Source of the DNA: Gentiana macrophylla
Taxonomy: Eukaryota; Streptophyta; Magnoliopsida; Gentianales; Gentianaceae
Length of the DNA stretch: 64,000 nt
Direction of reading: 5' to 3'
NCBI GenBank assembly: GCA_026214975.1
Contig: JAOBSW010000120.1
Location: 1-64,000, forward strand
A program made the translations under genes and the position numbers. This document shows, in pieces, positions 55,264-64,000 of the stretch (position 1 is the stretch's first letter; every line of letters starts with the position of its first letter). The notes beneath the pieces were generated by a model. It was given only the letters and a program-made list of their open reading frames with translations, was not told where the DNA came from and searched no databases.

Positions 55264-57383
55264 CTAGTAAAAAATGGGACTCCGTGCAACGCCTTGCGAG
55301 TGCCCATCTTATAAGTTTTAACTTATTTGACGATATTAAATACGAAGAAATGTAGCATGTAATGAACGATTCGAACGCAATTTTTAAGCGCAACAATGAA
55401 AAATAAAACATTTTACGTCGATCTCCTTTCGGATACCACAACCTACCACACAACTCGCTTACTAGTCAACACACTCTTTCTTATCTACTACACACATTAT
55501 CAATCACCCAACGCGCACCTATCCCAACATTTTTAACACTCACCTATCCAATCCTACCTCACCATGCCCTACACCACATTATCTTACCACATATTATCTT
55601 ATCACACTACCCTTTATTACGTCACTTTATTCAACCTACCAAACTTTACTTAACTTACGCCACATCATCCAACCATACCATCCTACCCTACCATACATCA
55701 CCGCATTACATCTCATACCTCGCCTCACCTACATTAGCACACCCTACCGCACCCTACCTCTCTACATACCTACAAACCTTAACCTCCTCCCAGCCTACAT
55801 ATTAATTCACTATCCTATTTAAGCCTATTACACCCTATTTTATCTCATCCCACCCTACCTTACCCTACCCACCACCCCATCCTACTCTACCCTACAACTC
55901 CCTATCCTACCGTGCCCACCACCCATCTTACTATACCCTACCCTTCCCACCACCCCAACCCCCTATCCCAACATTTTTTAACACTCACCTATCCAATCCT
56001 ACCTCAACATGCCCTACACCACAATATCTTACCACATATTATCTTACCACACTACCCTATATTACGTATTTTATTCAACCTACCAAACTTTACTTAACTT
56101 ACGCCACATCATCCAACCATACCATCCTACCCTACCATACATCACCGCATTACATCTCATACCTCGCCTCACCTACATTAGCACACTCTACCGCACCCTA
56201 CCTCTCTACATACCTACAAACCTTAGCCTACCTCCCAACCTACATATTAATTCACTATCCTAGCTAAGCCTATTATACCCTATTTTATCTTATCCCACCC
56301 TACTTTACCCTACCCACCACCCCATCCTACTCTACCCTACAACTCCCTACCCTACCGTGCCCACCACCCATCTTACTATACCTTACCCTTCCCATCACCC
56401 TAACCCAACCCACCCCTCACACCTTTTAGGGTGGCATCAAAACATGTTCATAGAAGAATAATATAAGTGCGTATGAAATGAATATCCGACACATCTTCGA
56501 CATCTCCCGACATCGTATGGATACTTTTCGACACTACCGAATAAATTTTTTTCAATTTCTACTTAAATCAATTTTAACCGAAAAAATGAAGCTATCTTCG
56601 ACATTATCTGCAACAACACGTGTTCTACCCAAAACACGACACGACACGCTTCGATACACCCCGACGCCATATCCAACGGTTGTCGGTTGATCAAATGAAT
56701 ATTAATTAAAATTTTAATTAAAATCTAACACACTATCAACACTTCACGACACAAAATCGACACCTTTCGACACTACTAAACCATTGACCAAAGAAAAAAC
56801 CGACACACACAATATATAGAAGTAAAAAAACGAAGACGGAAAAAAATAATCAATACATGTAGCACCCCAAAAACGATGCCCTAAAAAACGGCATAGACAC
56901 ACAATGTAAAATATATATACGCAAAAAGGAAAAGAAACACACACACAAACAAACTATAGTATATTGAAATATCGCATTGGTCGTATCGTACAGGATAAGA
57001 CCAAAAAAAAAAAAAAAAAAGAAGAGATCTCGATGGAAAGCAAAATAATATGTAATTAAATTGGAATCGGATACATCTTAAGCACAACACACATAATAAG
57101 ATTAAGAATAAATTAAAGCTAATGTGTAGATTAAAAATACAATTGAGTCCTCTAAAATGCAACAATTTAAATCAAGCCCTTCACCTCAAAAAAAAAAAAA
57201 ACACTTTTTTCTGGGCTGGGCCGCCCAATGACAGTAAAAAGTTTTTAAAAAAAAAATAATAATAAAAAAAAAAAGATTGGGGCGGATTTTCGGGCCGATG
57301 AACAGTAAAAAGGGGGAATCAATAAAAAAAAAAAACAAGTGTCACCATTTGACACTTTTTCCTTTCTTATATAGTAGTAAGGA
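55264..57383 (-). mobile_element. Helitron-like non-autonomous element (minus strand)
   Basis: On the minus strand the element would start TCCTTACTACTATATAAG (57383) and end in a GC-rich imperfect hairpin (ctcgcaaggcgttgcacggag) followed 16 bases later by CTAG (55264-55267). It would be inserted between A and T. These are Helitron hallmarks, and the hairpin wording resembles widespread plant families. No Rep/helicase is present. The interior holds the G-poor tandem duplication and GC-rich words near 57210-57320. Boundaries are inferred from termini alone. Confidence 0.45.
55519..56406. repeat. 444 bp tandem duplication of G-poor CCTAC-rich DNA
   Basis: Units 55519-55962 and 55963-56406 are nearly identical (both open ctatcccaacattttt). 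Each is made of degenerate ccctac / cctacc / accacacc words and contains only a few G on this strand. Frames through it (for example 55912-56263) are products of composition. The words recall the plant telomere unit ccctaaa, but no true telomere array is present. Confidence 0.85.
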
Positions 57384-57394
57384 TAAGGAAAATA

Positions 57395-57915
57395 CAAGAC
57401 CAATATGCCTACTTCGTTAAGTCCATATAGAAGATGTGTAAATGAACTGAACTACACATCGTCGGTTGATCGTGAATTATTTATCTTTTATATATAAACT
57501 AAATAAGTGGTGTAATCTTATCACTTTTTTTTGAAGAAAAAAAAAGGGCAAGTCCATTCGGGGACATCCGATAAAATTGGAACAATAACGAGAAAAAAAA
57601 GGGTAAGATTTATCAATGGTCAATGTGAATGTGAATTAATTCATCCTTCGTTAAGACCAATATGTCTACTTCGTTAAGTCCATTTAGAATAACGTAAAAT
57701 AATTTGAACCACGGATTTTAATTATAAAAAATAAAAATAAAAAGCAAAAAACTCAACAATCCAGAAACGCCTCGTCCATTAATCGTGAATTACGTATCTT
57801 TTATAAAAACTAAATCGTTTAATCTTATCATTATTTTGAAAGGGAAAGGAAAACATAATAAGTAAAATTTGTCAATGGTCAATGTGAATGTGAATGAGAA
57901 TTTGAATTAATTTCA
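57395..57915. repeat. Diverged tandem duplication, ~260 bp unit
   Basis: Copy 1 (57395-57653) and copy 2 (57654-57915) share in order ccaatatg-ctacttcgttaag, tccatatagaa / tccatttagaa, atcgtgaatta-tatctttta, aatcttatca and tcaatggtcaatgtgaatgt. The copies differ by many small changes. Confidence 0.7.
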
Positions 57916-58233
57916 TCCTTCTTTTCACTAACTTGTCTGTTTGGCTCATGTGAAATTACTGAAAGGGGTTCAGGACTGAGAAGGTATTTATTTGTCCCAA
58001 TGGCAAAGAGTCTTAGAGACACAAACACAGACCAACTTCGGAGCTCATATTGGTTTCTCCTAATTAGGAAAGCCTACTATATGAGACAAAAAGAATGCTT
58101 TCAAAGTAGTAGGCTTTGTTATGCGTGCAAGCTACAGCTTCCATCTTCAATAATGTATTTATAAGTCCGAAAGCAAAACTATAAGGAATTAAGTAACATA
58201 TGCTTTAAAAATCATTAATTTTATACATGGACC
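57916..58233. other. Gene-free; short hairpin near 58069-58117
   Basis: An 11 bp stem aaagcctacta / tagtaggcttt with a 27 base loop. It is too short for a microRNA precursor. No gene is seen. Confidence 0.4.
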
Positions 58234-58455
58234 TTTGTAACACAAATGGTGATCTCCATGTTTACCGACAAGGTATCGGCCTAATGGTAATCACTAAAGT
58301 CATTACCCGTACTGATGGAATTGAAGTCGGCCCAAATGCCTTGGAGCACAAGTCAAATAGCTAGGGTTTTATCATATTTATTTTACAGCTTTACCCTTAT
58401 AGTAATTCTATATAATACTATCATTGTACTTGGATTAAATCAATGAAAATCACGC
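58234..58455 (+). repeat. R3 5' LTR (approximate)
   Basis: The right limit comes from the primer site at 58460. The start tgtaacacaaatgg (58234) is a guess from the TG rule. It has a TATA-like tatataata at about 58409. A length near 220 bp would be short but acceptable for copia. There is no second copy to confirm it. Confidence 0.4.
58409..58417 (+). promoter_or_regulatory. TATA-like box in R3 LTR
   Basis: tatataata about 50 bp before the primer site. Confidence 0.35.
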
Positions 58456-58459
58456 TTTG

Positions 58460-58470
58460 TGGTATCAGAG
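58460..58470 (+). other. R3 primer binding site
   Basis: tggtatcagag, an exact 11-base match to the usual plant copia primer site complementary to tRNA-iMet. Confidence 0.8.
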
Positions 58471-58548
58471 TATCTGATACTCATCTCCCATGCTCATCTC
58501 TCCTAAAAAGCCCTAACCTGCCGCTGTCGTCTCTTCTCGTCGGTTTCA

Positions 58549-59470
58549 ATGGCCGACTGTACTCCCACCTCCGGCAACACATCTGGTACCTCCTCCCCCT
58601 CATCTTCCTCTCTTTCTCCTTATCCCTCTTTTACTCCATCTTCTACTATACACATTACAAAACTCACCCGTCAAAATTACCCTATTTGGCATGCACAATT
58701 ACTACCCTACCTTCGAGGGCAAGGAGTTCTCGGTTACGTAGATGGAACAATCAAACCGCCGGCTGCAACCACCATAACTGACGGCATCAAGATACTGTCT
58801 GGATTTCGACAATTGGATGAAGCATGATAGTGTCATCATTTCGACTATTACATCCTCCCTATCCGATGACGTTCTCTCGCAAGTATATCATGCGACCACT
58901 TCTGCCGAGATTTGGAAATCATTGTCAAGTTTTGCCTCGCAGTCACATGCTCAGCTTGTGCATCTTCGAACAAAGCTTGCATCTACTCGCAAGGGTTCCG
59001 TGTCGGCAACCGATTATTTGATGACACTTCAACGCATAGCCAACGACCTGAACTTGGCTGGACTTCCTTTAAATGAAGATGACCTGATTGTGTATTTTCT
59101 AGCTAGGTTGGGAATGGAATATGATTCCCTTGTCACGTTGCTTTCCACCCGGTCGGAAATGTCCTTGGATGAAGTCTTTTCGCTTTTGCTGACCACTGAG
59201 GCGAGAATTCAGCTTTACCGCCATCGCGGTGACCGCTTAATTCGTTCTTCGCTTCTCCGTCCGCAAACCTTGTTGCATCTACTGTAGAATCCGGCAACTA
59301 TCGAGGACTATAACAGTCCGGTTCTCAGCCTATCCGTGGCCGGGGGCGTGGTTCTTCTCGTGGTCGTGGCAGCCGTAACCCGCCTCCCCCTGGATCAGTT
59401 CAATGTCGACTTTGTGAACGCTACGGGCACTTTGTTCGCGAATGTTGGTCTTGTTACATTTTCTTCGCAC
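58549..59470 (+). pseudogene. gag: R3 gag
   Basis: Starts MADCTPTSGNTSGTSS at 58549, a Ser/Thr/Pro-rich leader. It continues TIHITKLTRQNYPIWHAQLL (58650-58707), the usual copia gag opening, then GYVDGTIKPPA. A frameshift near 58810 leads into the open frame 58817-59287. After another break near 59280 it ends with Gly/Arg repeats and the CCHC knuckle C-RLC-ERYG-H-FVRE-C at 59404-59445. Total size is near normal for a copia gag. Two frame breaks make it inactive as written. Confidence 0.85.
58817..59287 (+). CDS. gag: R3 gag core, open segment
   Basis: 156 codons with SAEIWKSLSSFASQSHAQLV, the LRTKLASTRKGSVSATDYLM block, RIANDLNLAGLPLNEDDLIV and LLSTRSEMSLDEVFSLLLTT. This is the UBN2/gag-polypeptide pattern of plant Ty1/copia. 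Confidence 0.88.
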   Translation: MKHDSVIISTITSSLSDDVLSQVYHATTSAEIWKSLSSFASQSHAQLVHLRTKLASTRKGSVSATDYLMTLQRIANDLNLAGLPLNEDDLIVYFLARLGMEYDSLVTLLSTRSEMSLDEVFSLLLTTEARIQLYRHRGDRLIRSSLLRPQTLLHLL

Positions 59471-59529
59471 ATGAATGTTCTTGGTAATTAATAAATGGAT
59501 CTTTCGTATAAACGCGTCATACTGAGATG

Positions 59530-60330
59530 GTCACACCGAGCCCTATAAAGCGCGCCTTGTTGCTAAGAGTTTTCATCAAGAAGCAGGCGTTGATTTCTCA
59601 GAGATTTTTAGTCCGGTTGTCAAACCGGTCACCATTCGTATATTGCTTTCTCTTGCTATTTCTTAGAATTGGGTTATTCTCTAGGTTGATGTTCAGAATG
59701 CTTTTTTTCATGGGTTTCTATCAAAGTATGTTTATATATAGCAGCCTTAGGGGTTCCACCACCATGACTTTCCCTCTCATGTGTGCAAACGTAAGCGCAG
59801 CTTATATGGTCTTTATCAAGCCCCTCGGGCTTGGTTATCTCGCTTCACGGATGTTCTTCGTACTTATGGTTTTTTGGCCTTTAAGGCCAACACTTCCCTA
59901 TACATTTACACGTAGGGATCACATTCTATTTTTGTGTTAATTTATGTGAATGATGTTCTTATTACATGTACTTTTCCAGCTCTTATTGATGCCACTATTG
60001 CGCATCCTACTTCACGCTTTCCTATTAAGGACCTTGGTACGTTGTCTTATTTCTTGGGTGCTGAGGCCCTATGTCCTTCTGATGGGATCATTCTCAGTCA
60101 GTAGAAATATATTCATACAATCTTATGTCGAGCTAACATGCAATTGTCCAAGCCATACACTACTACTATGGCTTCCAATCTCCGCCTTACTCGCACAGAT
60201 GGTGAAACTTTTAAAGATGTTACACTATATCACAACATTGTTGGTTGTCTCCAATATCTTAGCTTTACTCGACCGGATATTGCTTTCGCGGTTCACAAAG
60301 TTTGCAAGTTTATGCATGCTCCCCGCACTA
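59530..60330 (+). pseudogene. pol: R3 reverse transcriptase (broken)
   Basis: Begins mid-domain with YKARLVAKSFHQEAGVDFSE (59540-59599), then FSPVVKPVTIRILLSLAIS and a stop. Palm sequence (DVQNAFFHGF) follows at about 59688-59717, LYGLYQAPRAW at about 59801-59833, and YLSFTRPDIAFAVHKVCKF at 60256-60312. The catalytic box reads YVND (59943-59954) instead of YVDD, so a catalytic Asp is replaced by Asn. There are several frame changes. Inactive. Confidence 0.82.
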
Positions 60331-60881
60331 CTCACTAGAATGCTATGTATTTTGTGGTATCTTAAGCACACTATCGATGATGGTCTTTTATTACGGTCCT
60401 CCCCTTCTCGCATCCTGCATGCTTTTTCTGATGTTGATTGGGCGTCCGATCCCCGATGACCGCCGTTCCATTGGTGCCTTCTACATTTTCCTTGGTAATA
60501 ATCATATTAGTTGGCGCTCTAAGTAACAACTCACTGTTTCCAAAAACAGTACCGAAGCCAAATATAAAGCTCTCTCCCATGCTGATGCTGAACTTCAATG
60601 GATCACTGCCCTCAGAGGCAGATCTATCTTTACTACAATGAGGTCCGCGGACCCTGTTAAAAATAAGAATACTCTACATTTTACTTATAGAAAAATATTT
60701 CGGACCCCGTGAAAAAAATTATGTACTTTGTTAAATATTTACGGACCCCGCTGAACGAAATTTCTAGATCCACCACTGACTGCCCTCTTATGTGAGATGC
60801 GTGTGTCTCTCCCCCAGGCTCCCACCTTATAGTGTGATAACATCGGTGCCACCAACCTTACGGATAATCCGGTGTTCCATG
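60331..60881 (+). pseudogene. pol: R3 RNase H, split by a MITE and truncated by an LTR
   Basis: DVDWASD (about 60429-60450), DDRRSIGAFYIFLGNNHISW and STEAKYKALSHADAELQWITAL run to the MITE at 60613. Past the MITE, the frame resumes from the duplicated actgccct with TALLCEMRVSLPQAPTL, then CDNIGATNLTDNPVFH. This stops at 60881 where LTR R4 begins. Stops after WRSK and PTL are point changes. Confidence 0.82.
60605..60786. mobile_element. hAT-type MITE inside R3 RNase H, with 8 bp target duplication
   Basis: The element 60613-60778 (166 bp) begins cagaggcagatctatct and ends agatccaccactg, inverted ends of the same type as 54726-54950. An exact 8 bp duplication, actgccct, flanks it (60605-60612 and 60779-60786). 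The host reading frame (ITAL / TALLCEM) proves the insertion. The interior repeats the ggaccccg-type words of the sister element. Confidence 0.92.
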
Positions 60882-62491
60882 TGTTGGAATAGTGTCCTAA
60901 ACCCAATCGGGTTGGACCGGATCCGATCGGGTCGGATCTTTTCTACTATTTCTCTATGTTTATACATATATTGAATGGTTTTTCTGTTGTCATATATATG
61001 TTCTTTTAAAGAACCAATTTTGAATTGTTATATGATAACGTCCTTAGTATTAAAGCGTGATAGAGAAACCATGATGGCGATTATGGTTGATGAGATCTCA
61101 CAATCACTTTAATAAGTTTGATACTTAAATGTCTCTAGGCGATGTACTATTAAGCAGGGCATTGATAGTGCGTCAGGACTAGCACGTATTAGATGTCTTA
61201 CATCTTTAAGGGCGGGATAGATCTCTTTATCGAAGTGTGGAGATAGTTGGGTATGCGTGGGCGTGTATTAGAGAATGCGTACGTTAGACTGACCCACTTA
61301 CATGGATAAGTGTCACACTATGTGACGGTTGTATAATTATCCTTAGGACCGGAGTCTTCATGGCATCACGGTGTGGATTGTCATGCTTTGACACTATTGA
61401 GGTTTCCCCTAGCCATGAGGCGATCATGCGGTAGTGATTGGGTATGATATTGAAGCATGCGGAGTATACATGATTGGTTGTCTAGGAATCGCGTATCCTA
61501 TGATTGGGATCAAATATCCGAAATGACCTTCTTATAAGGAATGTCTTACTCTCGTGAATCTTTGCAAAGTGGGAGTAAATGAGTTACTTTGAGAGAGCTT
61601 GATATCCAGATTATAAGATACGGTCGTTAATGTTCGACACTCGACGTACGACCGTATGGATATTATTACAGCGATAGGATTGTAAGTTACACGGTAACTG
61701 TTTCACATGAAATGTAGTAGTAATTGCATTTGACTCTTCCGATGATTGGGGGTCACGGTGTGTTGCTAGACGCTATCCCGTGATCGTTAGGCATGAAGGG
61801 CATTTTCATAATTTGCACTTTGTGTCTACGGCCAACATATTCGGAAGCCTACCGGGTCACACACATATGAACATCTAGCCGGATTAAAATGTGGTTATAG
61901 ATGATAACCAAATAAGGAAAGTTTATCTCGTACTATAAAGGTTATAGTGGTAAATTAATATGGTGGTATTTATTTATTATGAATAAATTAAATACAAGAT
62001 ATTAATAATATTATATTAATTAAAGAATATTCCGGATGCCAATTTATTGGCATATGGGGCGCAACTTATTAGTGTATAAGATACACTTGGATTGTGCAAT
62101 TTAATTAATGATATTACCATATATTAATATAAGATATTAACATATGAATATATATATTTTCACCACACGTGAATTGCATATAGGATATGCATGTTCACAT
62201 TTGTGATAAATATATATGTGTAGATTTATATTTGTAATATATATATGTGATATATACAGATGTGTAAATTGATTTATGGCAATAAGATAAATATAGTCAA
62301 TATAAGAAATTGACAATATATTAGAAATATTCAATATAAGATATTGACAATATCCTAGATTTATTTGATATAAGATATTATAATAAATGAGATAAATCAA
62401 TCTATTATATTTTCCTTATTTTATTGGAAAAAAGGTTTTCTTCTCCTCTACTCTACTAGGGGCGCCCCAACCACTATAAATAGGAGGTGGG
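60882..62491 (+). repeat. R4: copia-type LTR, interrupted
   Basis: Starts tgttggaatagtgtcctaaa directly after R3 codons for NPVFH. It is about 1.6 kb long, AT-rich toward the end, with a TATA box at 62475-62483. It breaks off at 62491, 8 bp after the TATA box, where an R1-family LTR begins. The rest of R4 is not in the window. The opening sequence is typical of plant Ty1/copia LTRs. Confidence 0.7.
62475..62483 (+). promoter_or_regulatory. TATA box in R4 LTR
   Basis: tataaatag in the context ccactataaataggagg. The R1-family LTR is inserted 8 bp downstream, separating this core promoter from R4. Confidence 0.6.
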
Positions 62492-64000
62492 TGTTAGGTG
62501 TAGTGCCCGAAAGACAATTTGTGTAATTGTTTTTTATGACAGAATTTATCTTACCTTATTACTTGCTTTGTGCTTGTAAGTAATACATTGCTGCAAACCC
62601 TAAGTGTATCAGTATGTAACCGCTTAAATCAGTGTATGGCATGCACGTGAGGATTGAGTTAGTGGTGATATACTTAAACTGTTAGTCCGTGGTGAACTTA
62701 ATCAGAGTTTAGGGTCTCTTGATTAAAACACCAATAATGCGCCCAGAACACCTTAGGGTGTGATAGTCTTATCCGGATTTGTCGGTAGAGGGTACCTACG
62801 TGGGGCATTTATATATGATGACATTCATATAGGATTTGGACCGATTTAATCGAATTTCTCGGTATAATTCCGTAATCGAGGAATCTTATTAAATCATTAG
62901 ATGATCATATATGGATCAACCTTAATCTGAGGTGATCACGAGGATCGCTTGTCCCGGGTAGTGTTTGATGTGTTAGTTACGGTTCACTTTAATATGTGTT
63001 CCAAGCCACTTCTCATTGGCACTATCTCAGGATGAGTGAGTAGTTACGATTTTCACAGACATGGAATCCATTCCTTTCTGCGGGAAGTAGAGACGATCCC
63101 TTGTTTGTTAGCCCTAAGAAAGTGATCGATCCGGGAGTTCACATTTGACTAATTAGCTACTAGTCGATATGTGTGCTAATTGATCATCGAGGGGTTAATG
63201 GTAAATAAGGATAAGATATTAAAGTCGGGTTCACGGAGACTTCCCACTCAGAATGGACAGTCTATGGAGGGTTAATCCGTATGTAGTGATTATATCAATG
63301 GACGCTTATTCACTCTATGGGTTGAGTATAAGTATACATCTATAATCGGTAGAATTCAGTTTCGGGTTTATGGTGGCGTAATCCCGGAATTAATAATTAA
63401 TGTACTTATTCTGTTCGACGAATAATTAATTATTGGAGCCTACTCTGTTATATAGGTCCATTGGTCCCCCGATGTGGCTTATGTAATTCGGACTAGTAAT
63501 CTTGTTACTTGGGCCTCAGTGATAATTAATTGGTTGGGCTAATTAATTGATATGCATAGATATTATTTAGTTGGACTAAATAATATTATACACATAAAAG
63601 ACATTTTATGTGGGCTATAACCCTAGTATTTGTGGCGCCAATATCATCAAATAATTAGAGAGAAATTAGTTTTTTCTTGGATAATTATTTGACATGTGAT
63701 TTATCTTTTATTTGTTAAAAGATAATTCATGGAATATTGGATAATAATATGATTTATCCTAATTTGTTTAGGATAATTATGTTATTTATCTTTTATTTGA
63801 ATTAAGGGTTAATTTAATAATTATCTCTTAATTGTTGGAGGATAAGGTTACTCTCCTATATAAAGAGAGTTCTTCCAAGCCTCATAGCAATAGAAAATTT
63901 CGCCCCACATGTCTAAAAGGAGAGAAAAATTAGTTTTTTTCTTGACTAGGGTGTCCACCAACCGCCGTTTGGAGAACACATCGGAAGATCAAGGCGACTC
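62492..64000 (+). repeat. R1-family LTR, third copy, runs off the window
   Basis: Starts tgttaggtgtagtgcccg and is collinear with 1499-3235 and 8740-10464 to the last base of the window, which corresponds to about 10323. Roughly 140 bp are missing. It could be the 5' LTR of a full element or a solo LTR. It lacks about 30 bp near 63950 relative to the others (gggtgtccaccaaccgccg follows cttgactag directly). Confidence 0.88.
63857..63865 (+). promoter_or_regulatory. TATA box in third R1 LTR
   Basis: tatataaag in the context ctcctatataaagagag, collinear with 2884 and 10116. Confidence 0.55.

Larger units (their letters stand above)
58234..60881 (+). mobile_element. R3: internally deleted Ty1/copia element, nested host of later insertions
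   Basis: It has a short 5' LTR (about 58234-58455), a tRNA-iMet primer site (58460-58470), gag with one zinc knuckle, then RT and RNase H. The protease, integrase and front of RT are missing between about 59460 and 59530. Pol is interrupted by a hAT MITE (60613-60778) and is cut at 60881 by LTR R4. No 3' LTR is inside the window. Confidence 0.82.

Noticed and set aside
55912..56263. Pro/Thr/His/Leu-rich ORFs
   Set aside because: Composition effect of G-poor CCTAC-like repeats.
55480..56420. Interstitial telomere array
   Set aside because: Words are ccctac/cctacc variants without regular ccctaaa units.
58069..58117. Hairpin as a microRNA precursor
   Set aside because: The stem is only 11 bp with a 27 base loop, far below a plant microRNA foldback.
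58265..58300. tRNA-like phrase ggcctaatggtaatc
   Set aside because: No cloverleaf can be completed around it; it lies inside the R3 LTR.

Overview
This window looks like plant nuclear heterochromatin, most likely from a eudicot. It is AT-rich and dominated by long terminal repeat (LTR) retrotransposons primed by initiator-methionine tRNA. Small DNA transposons lie between them. I found no intact host gene, rRNA, tRNA or CRISPR array. Nothing in it looks bacterial. I cannot name the species.  Layout. (1) 1-1498: gene-free, ending in a degenerate repeat. (2) 1499-10464: LTR retrotransposon R1, with ~1.7 kb LTRs and about 5.5 kb of internal DNA in which I recognise no protein domain (a LARD-like, non-autonomous element). 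(3) 10467-14148: mixed degraded DNA with a probable Ty3/gypsy LTR that contains a long (TA)n tract. (4) 14149-39970: a composite tandem array of one SIRE-like Ty1/copia family, R2. Four LTRs (a, b, c, d) separate three internal regions. Only the middle one keeps the full order gag, protease, integrase, reverse transcriptase (RT), RNase H and an extra open reading frame after pol. (5) 39971-41726: the 5' end of a minus-strand Ty3/gypsy element (LTR, primer site, gag), cut by the R2 array. (6) 41727-53700: gypsy LTR remnants, Mutator-like inverted-repeat elements, short direct repeats, a weak spliced-transcript candidate, and a 1.5 kb near-perfect foldback at 51454-52951. (7) 53700-57915: a foldback MITE, an 8-bp-TSD hAT MITE, a Helitron-like element carrying a G-poor 444 bp tandem duplication, and another 260 bp duplication. 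(8) 58234-64000: a nested stack. An internally deleted copia element (R3) was hit by a hAT MITE and then by a second copia LTR (R4). R4 was in turn hit by a further copy of the R1 LTR, which runs off the window.  How the parts relate. Gag packages the RNA; protease, integrase, RT and RNase H process, copy and insert it. No copy here has uninterrupted frames for all of these. R1 and the truncated copies would need enzymes supplied from elsewhere.  A technical point affects every reading. Where several copies of one repeat can be compared, differences concentrate at CAG/CTG trinucleotides, which appear as cga, cgag, ctttg and similar strings. The copy at 36126-39300, where these sites look intact, also has the cleanest frames. 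I infer systematic base-calling error, plausibly at CHG-methylated sites. Many frameshifts called here may therefore be artefacts, and pseudogene status is provisional. All assignments are by eye; no database search was run.
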